A stretch of DNA of 64,000 nt from assembly GCA_905221605.1 (NCBI GenBank), contig CAJNDS010002115.1, positions 187,501-251,500 of the forward strand, read 5' to 3'. Origin of the DNA: Symbiodinium natans. Lineage: Eukaryota; Sar; Dinophyceae; Suessiales; Symbiodiniaceae. Position numbers and translations under genes: made by a program. Under the pieces are notes generated by a model that was not told where the DNA came from, made no database searches, and was given only the letters and a program-made list of their open reading frames with translations. Of the stretch, positions 20,562 to 49,291 are shown piece after piece; the first letter of the stretch is position 1, and each line of letters opens with the position of its first letter.

Positions 20562-21539
20562 GTCTCAAACAAGGGAGCACGCGTGCTCGTCTGCCTTGCA
20601 CTTTGTATGCGCCACGCAACTCCACGCGTGGAAGCGAACAAGTGCACAAAGTCAAGGCTTCGGGGGCAATGTAGGATTTTTGGGGCAGGAAAGAATCAGA
20701 CAAGTCACTCGCCGAGTGTTCCGCGCGGTTCGTCTATGTGGTAGCATCCTTTTTAAATTAGGCCAGACAACACAACAGTTGTTGTGAGCCACTTTTGGCA
20801 CTGTTGGCTTAGGAAGTCGGCAGCAGCATTTTGGGTTTGCAGCATTTGGGGCTTGCATTGTTTTGGCCTTGTAGTGCTTAGTCCTTGCAATGTATCGGGC
20901 ATGCACTGTTGCGGGGTACCAGTGTTTTGGCTGGGCTAACAGTGGCTTGACACGTTGTCACCCCCGACAACCGCCAAAAAGAAACAGCACAATGCAGGGG
21001 GCACGAGGGTGTGTCTCACTTTTTTTCAAGGTGTATGGCTATCCTTCTACAAAAACCCTAAACCCTAAACCCTATACTGCACTTGATGAGGGTGTGGAGC
21101 GCAGTTGCCCTGCCGATTAATGTCCGAGAATCGAGTCTTCTGGGGGCCACATAGGGTATTGGGAGATTTGCGTGTGATACAGGGGCCTATGACATTGGAT
21201 ATTATGTAGGCTCCTGCATTGTGTAAGGGTTATATATCTTGTGTTTCCTGGTGATTAGTTTTTGGTAACATGGGCCTTTAGAGATTTCCCATCTGAGGAC
21301 CTTGCATGCTGAGTGGAGCGGAGACGGCTCGGCTCCCTGGCAAGCCCTAGGCACCCTTCCCGCCCGAGGGTTTGGGGTGAAGCAAGCCCTCCCCTGGACA
21401 ACAAGCGCTTGCAGCAAAGCCAGCTTAAACCCTTTAACGCTAAATTCCTTCACGCCTGAAGCCAAAATCCCCTGAAGAGCCCCCTACACCTGATCTCGCT
21501 TAGCCAGAGTCCCTCGAGCCCCAGAATCTCCAAGCGGCC

Positions 21540-21597
21540 CTAAACCCTAAACCCTAAACCCTAAACCCTAAGCCCTAAGCCCTAAACCCTAAGCCCT
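21540..21597. repeat. Interstitial telomeric tract
   Basis: CCCTAAA units interleave with CCCTAAG variants. Confidence 0.9.
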
Positions 21598-21613
21598 CTC
21601 TTTGACGTCCCAG

Positions 21614-21695
21614 GACGTTTGCCTCCGAGTGCCGGACGACCCCTTGCCCGATTTGGTGGCAATCGAAGTCCGGCGGCCCAAGCCGCAAACAGAGG
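21614..21695 (+). CDS. Exon of an unrecognised protein
   Basis: After TCCCAG the frame reads DVCLRVPDDPLPDLVAIEV and then RRPKPQTEG, ending at a possible GTTTAC donor. The frame starts in phase 0 at the acceptor, and amino-acid use is typical of a soluble domain. The family is unknown. Confidence 0.5.
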
Positions 21696-21709
21696 GTTTA
21701 CTTGGAGGG

Positions 21710-21938
21710 TTTAGGGTTTAGGGTTTAGGGTTTAGGGTGCGTGGGTAGTGAAAGGTGGGGTTATAAGTAAGGCAACTAAAAGTCTTTTTGGTCATGACAT
21801 GTTATGACCTTATACATGGGGCACTCACAACCCTACTTATAGGAACCCTTCAAGTAGGGATTTAGGGATTGAGAGCTTCAGGGGCTTCAGGGGCTTCAGG
21901 GGCTTCAGGGGCTTCAGGGGCTTCAGGGGCTTCAGGGT
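21710..21938. repeat. Telomeric tract, related inverted-repeat element and GGGGCTTCAG decamer array
   Basis: TTTAGGG units (21710-21738) are followed by a diverged relative of the family F element. It has GGGGTTATAAGTAAGG and, inverted, CAACCCTACTTATAGG. The stretch then ends in six to seven tandem copies of the decamer GGGGCTTCAG at 21873-21938. Confidence 0.75.
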
Positions 21939-22143
21939 TTACAGGTTGATAGGGCCTATAGGGTTTAGGGGAGGCAAGAAGCCCTCTCTGTACTTTCAGC
22001 GTCCCCCCCCCCCCACCCCCAACCCCCCCCAAGGTCCTGAAACTTGACGGGTTTGGGGGCGATTGGGGCCTGGGGTTGTGAAGGGAGTCCTGTTCCCCAT
22101 GAAGCTTGTCAAGGTTGTCCGATGAAACATGGCTGTACTTGAA

Positions 22144-22262
22144 GGTTCATGATATTCATGGGTAGTTAGAAGTAGGGTTATAAGTACCCTCTAAGATCAT
22201 TACACTAGTCATAATTCCAGTTACCCTACTTATAAGCCCCCTTCGAACTACCCATGAACCTC
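22144..22262. mobile_element. MITE-like element, family F
   Basis: The left arm has CATGGGTAGTTAGAAGTAGGGTTATAAGTA. The right arm has TTACCCTACTTATAAGCCCC followed by CGAACTACCCATGAACC. The arms pair over most of their length. Diverged relatives lie near 18040, 21745 and 45620. Confidence 0.65.
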
Positions 22263-22311
22263 TGAGTAGTTCCAAGCGCACCGGAGCCCGCGGTGGGTTA
22301 GTACAAGGGTC

Positions 22312-22400
22312 GGAATAATTACGAGTAGTATTCCCTTATGGCCCCTTTATATTCATAGTATAATAACCCCCCTCTATAATAATACAAAATACCCCCTCCC
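22312..22400. mobile_element. Short dispersed repeat, family G, copy 1
   Basis: TAGTATTCCCTTATGGCCCCTTTATATTC and TAGTATAATAACCCCC match 33848-33920 (TAGCAATGTTCCCTTACGGTCCCTTTGTAATTC, TATAGTAACCCCC). A C-run and A-run follow directly. Confidence 0.55.
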
Positions 22401-22711
22401 CCCCCCCCCCCCCCCCCCCCCCCCCGCCAAAAAAAAAAAACAAACAAACAAACAAACCGATGAACATTTATGAAGGCCCCCGTATTACTTCCTTGGCTTC
22501 CTACAGGTTTCTTCTTGGGTCACGGCCTGTTCTTGTTCGTGAGGGCGTGTTCAGATCGGGAGTCCTGGTTTGCCTCAGCCAAATCCTACAAACCCTAAAC
22601 CTTAACCTAAACCCCGGAGCCTTATCTGCGCTGACGCTAGTTGTGAGTCATAACATAAACCCTGGACCCCTCGACCTAGGATTTCGGGCTGCGAGCACCC
22701 TGCGCCGTCAG

Positions 22712-22795
22712 CACGCCTGACTCTGAACGCCGGGCGGCAGCATTGGATGCTCGACTGCGGAGGCTCGGCACGCTGCGGAACGCGGCGGGAGCTCA
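22712..22795 (+). CDS. Coiled-coil-type exon
   Basis: The acceptor is AG at 22710-22711. The frame reads TPDSERRAAALDARLRRLG and then TLRNAAGAH, an Ala/Leu/Arg-rich helix with heptad spacing and strong third-position GC. The donor is not certain. It lies between the globular-type exons upstream and the exon at 22947. Confidence 0.5.
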
Positions 22796-22946
22796 TGCCC
22801 CGAAATCATGTTCTTTCGCTTCAACAGATGTGGTTCCAAAGTTGAGGGTTGAGGGTTGAGGGTTAAGTGAGGGGAGTGTAGGTCCGCGTGCGTCTGCGCC
22901 CGTTTTAGACTCCCACTGTCTCCGCACGGCACATTCGGTGTTGTAG

Positions 22947-23046
22947 GTCCTGCGTGTTGTCAAGAGCTGCAGCAGCCGCAGCTCCGAAGCCCTCCACCTG
23001 CCAGGCTACTTGGATGCGGAGGTCCTCGTTCAACGTGAGCAGATGG
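22947..23046 (+). CDS. Exon of an unrecognised protein with clear splice sites
   Basis: A TTGTAG acceptor is followed directly in frame by VLRVVKSCSSRSSEALHLPG and YLDAEVLVQREQM, ending at a canonical GTAAGG donor (23047). The reading frame stays open past the donor to a stop at 23123. The agreement of acceptor, frame and donor makes this one of the better exons outside the channel gene. Family unknown. Confidence 0.55.
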
Positions 23047-23521
23047 GTAAGGCCACCAGCGTTGAGCGAAAGCTGTGTGATGAAGTATCTGGGCAAGGGA
23101 GTGCGGCCGTTTCAGATCGCTAGGGTTCAAAAAGTTCTGGCTGGCCAGGGGTGAGGCGTGTAGAGTGCAACAATGCGATGTTCAGGGCAGCAGGATTTGA
23201 GGGAAATTACGGTTTGGGTTTCAGTGTTCTCAGTTCATGCCATCACGCATTTGAACTTGTCTCGCTGGCTGGCTTCACAAGTGTCTGGAATCCACGACAA
23301 CCTTTGTCCTCTCAAACTCCTTCACTCTCCAGATACATGTCCCCTCCAGGCCCTTTTCCGCGGGAGCACCGTGCGGGATCGTCTGGTGGAGTCCTGGCCC
23401 CATAGGTACAGTTTTGTTGTTTTATTGCAAAACTCTTTAGGCCCGAATTTGCATTCTCAGTACAAGGCCTGTAGATGCAGTAGGTTCACCCGGCCGAAGC
23501 TGTCCAAGAGGCCCTGAACAG

Positions 23522-23628
23522 GAGTCGAAAGACTCTCGACGCATCTTCAAGCCCTGCAGGAGCGTCTGGAGCGACAGTTTGCCATTCGGTGTTCCGACGT
23601 GGCGTGCCGGAATGTGACATTGTGGAGC
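23522..23628 (+). CDS. Coiled-coil-type exon with canonical donor
   Basis: After an AACAG acceptor the frame reads VERLSTHLQALQERLERQFA and IRCSDVACRNVTLWS, then a GTAAGG donor at 23629. The first half is a clear amphipathic helix. It may be the last visible exon before the channel gene, or an N-terminal exon of it; the sequence does not decide. Confidence 0.55.
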
Positions 23629-24295
23629 GTAAGGTTACCAGAGTTGCTGCTGATCCCTGCTTCCATGGCTTTTATGAAAAACTTTTGTAATCTGTGCGTG
23701 TGGTTCTTACAGGTTTCGAAACCCCTAAATCTCAAGCTGCTGTGAGTTTGGGATTCTGGGTTTTGGTCTTTTTCGCTTGCGGGGCCGATCAGGTCATCGG
23801 TTTCATGTTCCATGTCTGAGGGGGAGAGTATTCAAAGAGGCCCAAGACGAAAGGGGGTGATTGTTGTCGGCTGCTGGCCGAACTTGCAGCACCAAGCCTT
23901 TGCCCCAAAATCCCGAACCTTGAAGTAGGGGAAATGCCTGAAGAGGTCTCTCTAGCGGTCCTGGTCATGATGTTTCAAGTCATACCAAGAATGTTCCTGA
24001 TGGACCTTACAAAAAAAGGTTAAAACTAACCCAGGCAGGGCGTTGGGAAGCGTTACCCTCTTAAAAATCTGTTTATTAAAGTGGATATAAGCCCCTCTGA
24101 GCATTCTGTTAGGAAGGGTGTTGGGCCTCAACGGGGTTCCATTTCAGGGGGCTCCACCAGCCTACTATTTCCTGAGCAAACCCCAAACCCCCTTCAAAAA
24201 ATCACAAGAGAAGAGTCCCTATATTCCCCTTATGAGGAAACCCTATCCTACTCAACTTTTTGGGGTTCTTATAAACAAAAAGCTCACCAGCCCAG

Positions 24296-41610
<17,315 letters not shown>

Positions 41611-42261
41611 AGGGGCGCGGTTGTGAAGTCAGCCTTTTACTTGGAGCCGGTTGTTTCTTTGTGATGAATGGTTTTTTGTCTTCGTGTTGGGGAGAAAAAA
41701 GGGGTGGGGCTCGTTCTGATGAGTAACCCTCCCAGAAGGAAGCCACAGCACCTCTGGATCTCGGCAAGCCCCTGACTGCCCTAAACCCTAAACCCTGACC
41801 CCGCAGTGCGGGTGGCGAAACCCTAAACCCTAAACCCCAAACCCTAAACCCTAAATCCTAAGCCCTAAGCTCACAGAGAAGGACCACCTCCAGAAGCAAG
41901 TGGGCGACGTGCGCGCCTGTCAATCGCGGCGCGGCCGGTGTGTTTTTTTGTTGTTGTTTAGGGTTTGGGGCTGGGGTTTAGGGTTTGGGGTTTAGGGTTC
42001 AGGGGTTGTGGCCGATGCCCTCTTTCAGGGAGGGCAGGGTATAGCAGGATTATAGGATCGTTCAAGAAGTATGCACGGCTTGATGAAACAAGAGGCGTTC
42101 TTCTTCCGAATGGCGTGTGGTGATTTCCCGCTCTTATGAGGGACCTAGGAATGGCGACCCCGCCACAAAGCTTGCGTTTACTGTATGCTTTATAGCCCGC
42201 CGAGAGAACAGAGAGAGAGGGAGTAAAACTAGAAAAAAGGGAGAGAGATAGAGAGAGAGAA

Positions 42262-42306
<45 letters not shown>

Positions 42307-44030
42307 CGGAGAGAGGGAGAGACAGAGAGACAGAGAGACAGAGAGACAGAGAGACAGAGAGACAAAGAAGAGAGAGACTGAGAGACTGTGACACTGTGAG
42401 ACCGCGAGACCGAGAAAAGGACGAGATAGTTGCTGACATGCGCTTGCGATGTTGGCAAGACGCCTCATCACACGAACTACAAGCAGCACCTTGTGTAGGC
42501 CCCTTTGGCCCCCTCAGCCTCAGGAAGCTTTTGCGGAGGATGCCCACCAAGAGGCACTCCTTCGCCGATCAGTGAGGTCAAGCGTGCTTGGGATCGGTCC
42601 TTCATGGGGGCTATAAAGGTTGGGATGTCCACGGGATGTCCACCCTTGTAGCACCAGTCCCCGAAACCCTTGAGCCCTAAACCTTGAGCAAACCCTAAAC
42701 CCCAAACACGGGTCAGGTTGTTATTCTTATTTTTCTTCTTATTATTAGAGATATAGACTCACCCGGATAGCCTGCACAGCATGCACTCATATATGATTAA
42801 AAATAGAACTCAAGAGGTAAAATGAGAGAGGTTCTGCCAGGTTCTACAGTAACATCATAAACAATATGGAATTCACCGCGCCGACAAGTAACACCCAGGG
42901 CATTGTAGTTTCGCAAAGTATAGTCTAAATATAGAAGGCAATAAGTACATACCATTGCTCCAATCAGTTGCGTGCGTTTTGTCGAGTACGAGTGGCAGAA
43001 AAAAACAAAAAAGTGCACGCCCACAGTCCCCCGGACTCTTATTATCATTATTGTTGTTATTATTCTTATTCTTATTCTTCTTATTATTTTTACGATGATT
43101 ATTTAATAATAACATAATAGTAATAATTATGATTATTACTGTTATTGTTATCATTGTGATTATCATTGTTACTATTACTACTACTGTTCGTATGTTATTA
43201 TTATTAATTATTGTCATTAATATTTTTGTTTAAAAGCTATGGCCATCTATGATCTGCTGTGTGTTGGGCAACCGTTGCTGCAACGGGGAGGCATCCAGAG
43301 GCGGAGGGTTGATTGTGCCTAAAGAGGGCTTCCGAAGCCTAAGCCAACGATGAAGGAATTTTCAACTTCGACCTGCAGGGAAGAAACCCTAAACCCTAAA
43401 CCCTAAACCCCAAGCAGCGAAGCCTCTTCCGGAGAAGGGCCCCAGAAGCCCTCAGCCAGAATTCATGACTTATTTTTGAGCGTGCGAATGCCTTACGAGT
43501 TTTAGGCAGTGCGGCGCCTCCAGGGCCGGAAAGCGGAGAAGGGTGCGTTTTAGGACTTGCTGCGCTCCCAGTAGTGGGCTAGAAATCCTAACACGCCCTT
43601 TGGGACACGAGCATCATGGACATTCGGATGTACTGCCTTTTTGTATCAGGGCACTCGCTGCACACTCACGGCAGCAAAGTTGAACATGGCCATGCTGCAT
43701 CCGGCAACTCGATCGAAACAGGAACACTAGCTCGTTCGGCCACCTCATGTGGCTGCTAGCGCGACTTCGATACGCCTGATTTCTGGGCCCAACCTATTGT
43801 CCTGAACCTTGACAGGCTCGTCGAAATGTTCGGGGCATCACGGGTTAGTGTTTTCCACGGCCTCAGGACGGGTTGCTTTCGGGATGGACGCTGTGGGAGT
43901 TAGAAATTCTGCAAGGGCTTCCTAGGCATGTGAGGGCGATGCAAAGCCATCTGTGGACCAGAACTCACTTCAAGTTTACTGGAGGCCCAGGTACGCTCAA
44001 CCTTAAGCAAAACCATTCGGCAAGATGCAG
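41611..44030. other. Stretch with simple repeats and one possible exon
   Basis: The stretch holds telomere-like tracts (41777-41870), a polypurine GA tract (42205-42425), an AT-rich triplet region (43030-43220, TTATTATTG-type) and otherwise degenerate repeat words. The fragment at 41872-41925 is the only coding candidate. Confidence 0.5.
42205..42425. repeat. Polypurine GAGAGA/GACAGAGA tract
   Basis: About 220 bases of GA repeats pass into GACAGAGA octamers. Ser-Leu-rich ORFs on the minus strand come from the repeat. Confidence 0.92.
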
Positions 44031-44125
44031 CACCGGCGAAGTTGGAAGTGAATTCGACGAGGCTATCACAGTAGCTCGTGCTGCACAGGCCTGGGAATCA
44101 CATGTCCCGAGGCAGCTGTTAGGGG
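44031..44125 (+). CDS. Possible exon
   Basis: The frame reads GEVGSEFDEAITVARAAQAW then ESHVPRQLL, amphipathic and GC-balanced. No domain, and splice sites not fixed. Confidence 0.35.
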
Positions 44126-44444
44126 GGCGAGATCAAGACCAATAGTGTTATCATTAATTCATTATGTTTTTGAATTTCGACTCAAATCAAGAGGGTTCTG
44201 GATGTGTTTATGTATATAGGCTCAGCTTTAGGTTTTTAGTCTGTGTCGGGCCTTGCTAACCACTTGTCAGGAACCATCTCGCACATGTAGTCGTTCATGC
44301 AGCGGCAATGTAGCGTGAGGCTGTCAGACAAGCTGCTTCGCTGTTTAGAGCTACGGTTGGGGTTTGGGAGCACACATTCTCCCAGTCACCTAGAAACTTG
44401 CGATCCATGAGGCTTCGCTCGAAACTGTCTGACCTTGTACTAGT

Positions 44445-44534
44445 TAGGCCCTTGGGACATTTCATATTTTCCCTTCTTGGATTTAAGAGGATCATATTCA
44501 GGAATATTTCACAGAGGGTGTTTAAGGGCCATCC
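44445..44534. mobile_element. MITE-like element, family B, copy 1
   Basis: The element starts TAGGCCCTTGGG, ends AAGGGCCATCC and is flanked by TACTAGT on both sides (44438-44444 and 44535-44541). The middle has AAGAGGATCATATTCAGGAATATT. Copies occur at 51520 and 58084 and a partial one at 58226. Confidence 0.8.
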
Positions 44535-45221
44535 TACTAGTAGTTCCTGTCTTTGGGGCCACAACAGAGCTCTGTTGAGCTCAGATGCCCGTCGGAGTTG
44601 GGGCTTTCGGGTTTCGGGATCCTAGCTGTTTTGGCCTTTGAAGCCCTTTGAGCCTTAAGCCAGTCTTAAAGCCTAACAAGCTCTGAGCCCCTGGCACCAA
44701 GACCGGAAGCCCTAAACTCCAAAACCTCGAAACCTGAATGTTGAGCCCACTTTCTGGGATTTTTTTTTGCGGGGCCAAGCCCAGCAATCCAAGACGGGCG
44801 CCCAGCGAGGCAGCAGTGCGCTCCTGCGTTTCTCTCGCTCTTTCTCTCTCTTTCTCTTTCTCCCCCGTGGCGTGTGGGTCAAGGACCCTTTATTTCGTAG
44901 GTTACCCTTGGGTCTAGGGGTAGAAGCATAAGGGGTTTCGAGGGCCTTTCAGGGAGTGTTTTGAGGGTTCAGCGAAGAAAGTGTGCCGAGAGCCAACGGG
45001 GGAGGGGTCGTTCGCCGAGCGACGGGCAGCATGGACAGAAATACAGAAATCGGAGTATGCAATGGGCCTGAGGGTTTTGGGCGCACTTGTGCGGGCTTTG
45101 GGGCTTGGCAGGTTCTGGGTGTAAGATTTAATGTGGCTTATAGCTGCTGCCCGTTCATTGCGGCCTGGCTTTGAGATGCATTCCCAAGCAGTTCTGTTTC
45201 GGCATCCTCGTTCCGTTGCAG

Positions 45222-45275
45222 AAGACATTCACGAAGCTGCGAATTCAGCTGGGAGGGCAGCCTCAAATTCTAGCT
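45222..45275 (+). CDS. Possible exon
   Basis: After GTTGCAG the frame reads KTFTKLRIQLGGQPQILA in phase 0. Mixed composition and third-position variety suggest coding. No family recognised. Confidence 0.35.
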
Positions 45276-45708
45276 AGAACGTGGCAACTTAAGACCCCAG
45301 ACCCTTGACCTCATGGAGGGTTGCCGGCTAGGGTTTAGGGAGCGTTCCTCAACTCGCTTCGCCCGAAAACATTGTCCACAATCTTCTCGTGCGTTCGCCC
45401 TGCGCGCTTGCTTCGAGGGTTCCAAGACTTCAGCTATGTTGAGGCCCGAATCCTCACAAAACCCTATTTACCCCGAACGCCCCACGCCCTAGACTTAAAC
45501 CATGCAACTTCCCACATCCTGGGTTGCTGTTATGGAACCCAAAACACTCAGAATAAGTTTGCGAAACTAGGAAACCACATTGCTTCACGCGATCTATACT
45601 TGGAGGTTAGCGGGTTGGTATAATTGGTGTTACCAGTAGGGTAACTATATTGCTGACTGGTTCTTACCTTATTACCTATTTCCCTACTTACCTTGAAGTA
45701 GTAGACAG

Positions 45709-45792
45709 GTCTCAGATCTGGACCGCACGGGCTCTTCCCTGCGCGCGCTGTCGGCAGACCGGATCAAGGCCGAAGTTGAAATGCTTGAACTG
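45709..45792 (+). CDS. Coiled-coil-type exon with canonical donor
   Basis: An AGACAG acceptor is followed in phase 0 by exactly 28 codons: VSDLDRTGSSLRALSADRIK and AEVEMLEL, then a GTATGT donor. Third positions are GC-rich. The sequence is helical. It is isolated from other firm exons, so its gene is unknown. Confidence 0.6.
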
Positions 45793-46888
45793 GTATGTAT
45801 GCATGTCGCCTTACATTTTTACTGGCAGCACGAAAGTAATTCTCGTGCAGCTATTCACGTTTATGAATGAAGATTGACCTATTCTAGATGAGAGCACCCT
45901 AGACCTTTGGGGCTCAGGGCTAATGTCGGCGTTTGTGTGGGCATGATCTTGTTTCCATATGCAGACCAGGCTCAGTCTGGCAATGGAAGGACCGTCGCAG
46001 GATCTAGGTCCTACGTTTCCTTGTCACGTGAGGGGCCCCAGCAAAAACAGCAAACTTTCCGATGTTTTTTTTAGAAACAGAATCAGAATCAGACATTTCG
46101 GAGGTCCGCACGGACACGGGGGAATTCAAGAAAAAACATGGTATGTACAGAGTTTTCTGATATTTTGAATTTTTGCTGGAAAGAAGTCTGGAATAGTTTC
46201 TGAAATCTTGGCTTCTGGAGACAGGCTAGGGGTCATTTCTGAAAAAGTGCCCATTCAAATCCGAGCTCACTGTCTGAGCAAACTATTCAGAAATAATTCA
46301 GAAGTTGCTGCAGAAGTTCGCCAAAAATGTCTTGGCTTGTTTTTTGAACAAGTTTTCATATATATTTTCAATTTCAGATATTGTTTCAGAAATACGTTGA
46401 GACACATGTTTACAAGCATAAAAAACACGAACTATTTCAGGTGCTTGTTAGGAAATCAACTGCTTCAAGGAATCTGGACACATCCAGTTGACGGCCTTCA
46501 CGAACCTGTAACTGATGGTCTTCACCAACCTAGAATATCAAGGTTCTCCGGTTTCTTCAAACAGGGCTTTAGGGCCCAAAGCCTTGTGTAATTCAAGCCC
46601 CAGGGCCTCCCCCCCTCCTCCCCCCCGCCTCCCCCTCCCCTGCCCCCCTGCCCCCTCCCAACTGATGATAACTGATGATGATAAACGAGCCTCTCCCTTG
46701 TCATGCCCTCCAAGGGGGGCCTGGCCGTTGACCTTCGCACGAAATTTCTTATAGCCCGGCGAGCCTTGACCTTGTAGAGGTCATTAGTCTTAGAGACAAG
46801 AGGCCAGGTTAGGTCTTAGCTGCTGCCCTAAACCACCAGAGTTTTTGGAAGGATCCTGCGCACCCTGGCTCAAGAGACCCGAACCCAA

Positions 46889-46990
46889 AAGTCGAAGGCA
46901 CCCAAAGTCCTACCTCCGACGCGTGGCGCAGGCGCTCTCGCGAGATTCCTCCCCGACACTCCCTTCGCGGCTGGCCGACGGCTCAGCTGT
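46889..46990 (+). CDS. Possible exon
   Basis: The frame reads RHPKSYLRRVAQALSRDSSP and TLPSRLADGSAV. It is basic then Ser/Pro-rich, with third-position GC. Either the GTCAGC or the GTTTTT after CTACAGG could serve as donor. Confidence 0.4.
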
Positions 46991-48482
46991 CAGCTACAGG
47001 GTTTTTGGTGTAGATCTTTTTTTGTGAGGGTCCCCCAAGATTTGTCTTTGGGTAGGCGGCCTTTTTTCAACAAGGGTCCTCCGCCATCTTCGGTCCTGTA
47101 ATTCACAACCCTCGAAAGGGGCCTTAAGGTGCTGAGGAGTGTGAGGCAGGGCGATTCTAGAGTTCAGAACCTTAAGAGTCCGCCTGTGAATGCAATTTAA
47201 TTTGTATGGTCTTTTAGTAGAAATACTCTAGCTCTTGTATCCCGGGCAATATTAGTTTTTTTTTTATTAATATGAACTGGAGCCCCCTAAACCTGCACTG
47301 GCCCCAGGAGCCTAGCAGCCAAAATACTCCTGAGCTCGCCACCGCTGTTGCCACTGCCCTAAACCCCAAATCCTAAAACCCTAAAGCTCTAAAACCCTTA
47401 CAGTCTAGAACCCCAAACCCTACCTTAAGCCGCTTTTGAGGTGCAGGCAGCACCATCTGGCCCTCTGGTACAGGCGGGCGCACGTGGCTGGAATGAAGTT
47501 CAAGTGTTCTGGCTGGGTTGCTTGCGTTGGCCCCAGAGGGACTTCTAACTCTACTAAGCTGAGGTTGATTTGTAAATACGCTTGAAGTTCTCTGGGCCTT
47601 AGAATAAGTACATAGCCCTTTATAACCTACTTGTATGATTGTTTTTTCAGTTTTTTTAGGGGCCCTCCATACGGGGGTTTACGAAAAGAGGGGACCCCTC
47701 AAATGGCCCCCCAAATAGCAGGATCCCCTTCTGATAAGGACCCCAAAAATGGTACCCCGAAGATCGTAAACCCCTAAACTAACCAACCCTAAACCCTAAA
47801 CCCTAAACCCATATTCTTCTAGGAGCTCCAAGCCAGGCCCAGTGGCCGCAGGGTGCCTTCACTGTGATTCCTCGGCCGCTGTCGCCGAGGGTCGAGGCGC
47901 ACTGGGGAGCTCGGTCTGAGAGGTTTAGGGTTTAGAGTTTAGGGTTTAGGGTCATGGTATCAAGCCCCATGCACCCCTCAAAAACCAACCACCCCTGAGA
48001 AAAAACCCTGTAATGTTGAGTTTTGTGACCCCATGTCATAAAGCCGCGTACACCCCCCAAAACCAACCAACCCTAAGAAAAGCCCTGCAATGTGGATTTA
48101 AGGCTCACCTTCGGGACTGTCGAGGTCTTCAGAAATGCCGAGCGTCTAGACCAGGATTTTGGAGTTCTTGGCTCTTTCCTTTTCAAGGGCTTGGCTGCAT
48201 GCGGGAATGCACAGAAGGCCTGGGGATTTTAGGATATGTAGGGGTGTACTGAGCCCTTCTGAGCCCTTGAGGGCATCACCACTGAGGTTTCAACTGCATG
48301 TTGCGCGAGGCTCAAGGCCAAGCTTCCCTGAAAAGTTCAATTCGGAACTTCCTACCAACCCTCCGATCAGCATGTCTGAGATTTCCGTCTAGTGCGAAGC
48401 AAAGTGCAGCTTGATGTGCCTCGTGCGGCAGTATGTGCAGCAGTAGCTGAATACATTCCGCATTTTGTTTCACCCCCCATAG
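46991..48482. other. Mostly non-coding stretch before the coding island
   Basis: The stretch has telomere-like words, the family D element at 47674-47774 and a short open piece at 47866-47910 (PLSPRVEAHWGA). Otherwise nothing is supported. Confidence 0.4.
47674..47774. mobile_element. MITE-like element, family D, copy 3
   Basis: Perfect 11-base terminal repeats GGGGTTTACGA and TCGTAAACCCC enclose GACCCCTCAAATGGCCCCCC and AAGGACCCCAAAAATGG. This is the best-preserved copy of the family. Confidence 0.8.
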
Positions 48483-49116
48483 GCTTGCAAAGCATATGCG
48501 TTGCTGGCCTTGAGGGCCGGAATGGTGCTGCGCAAGTATGCGAAGCAAATCCATGACCGAGGCCCCCGACACCGCCGCAAGGTCATTCGAAGCATCGCGA
48601 AAGTGGAGTTGCATGCAAGGCTCAGAGGTGTCGAGGCAGCTCATGTGGATGCCGAGAAGGTCGCGGCGATCATTGCATGTGGCCCTCCCGAGTATACGCC
48701 AGAAGCAGCTGAGATGCAGTTGCTGGGCCGCTTTCTGGCGGAAATCAAGTCCATGCGTGTAGATCCCTCCGTCGGTCTGAAGAAGGCTTTGGACGATGTC
48801 GGCAACGTCCTGGAGCGCGTCGCCAAGGAAGTGAAGAAAAGCAAAAACAAGCCGGACAAGGCAACATGGATGGAGGCTTGCAAGCACCTAAAGACGAGGC
48901 TTGCACCGTTCTGTCCCAAACGTGAGAGACCCTCAGCTAAAGCTCGCGCGCGAGCGTCTGCCACTGATGCGCCCTTGCGTCGAGCAGCCGCTCCTTCGGA
49001 TGCAGATTTCTTAGAGGATGCTAGTGCAGAACCTTCAGCCAGGCCCTTGCAGCAGTTTCGCAGGAGCCAAACTGAGTGGTCCAACATGACAAGCGATGCC
49101 CAGCTGGCTTACGTGG
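48483..49116 (+). CDS. Long exon of an unrecognised basic, helical protein
   Basis: A CATAG acceptor is followed in phase 0 by ACKAYALLALRAGMVLRKYA and an open frame to 49232. The protein is rich in Arg, Lys, Ala and Glu. It has helical stretches (YTPEAAEMQLLGRFLAEIKS and KKALDDVGNVLERVAKEVKK), then a Ser/Ala/Pro/Arg-rich segment and a likely end at AYVGQ with a GT donor (GTTGAGG). The frame after this point (FLKTIFLSLLLVNYS) looks non-coding. Splicing 49117-49291 joins it in phase to the next long exon. The long unbroken frame, GC-rich codons and lack of telomere-like words mark a real gene. No domain is recognised. The acceptor-like TAG also ends the upstream frame, so a first exon upstream is needed. 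Confidence 0.7.
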
Positions 49117-49291
49117 GCCAGGTTGAGGTTGGGATAGCAGACGTCGTACGGCAGGAAGATTCTAGACCGTTCTTGAAAACAATCTTTTTGTCTTTGTTGC
49201 TTGTAAATTATTCTATAGTAAGGGACAAGAAATAGCCAATTCTTAAACGGGGTTCCAAGAACAGCTAAGGATCTGGAAGAGGTCTTGTGCC

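Noticed and set aside
41958-42550. Ser/Leu-rich minus-strand ORFs
   Set aside because: Artefact of the GA/GACAGA tract at 42205-42425.
48312-49087. Minus-strand ORFs of 148-191 codons
   Set aside because: Shadows of the + strand coding island. The + strand has the longer frame, a good acceptor and phase-matched splicing to the next exon.
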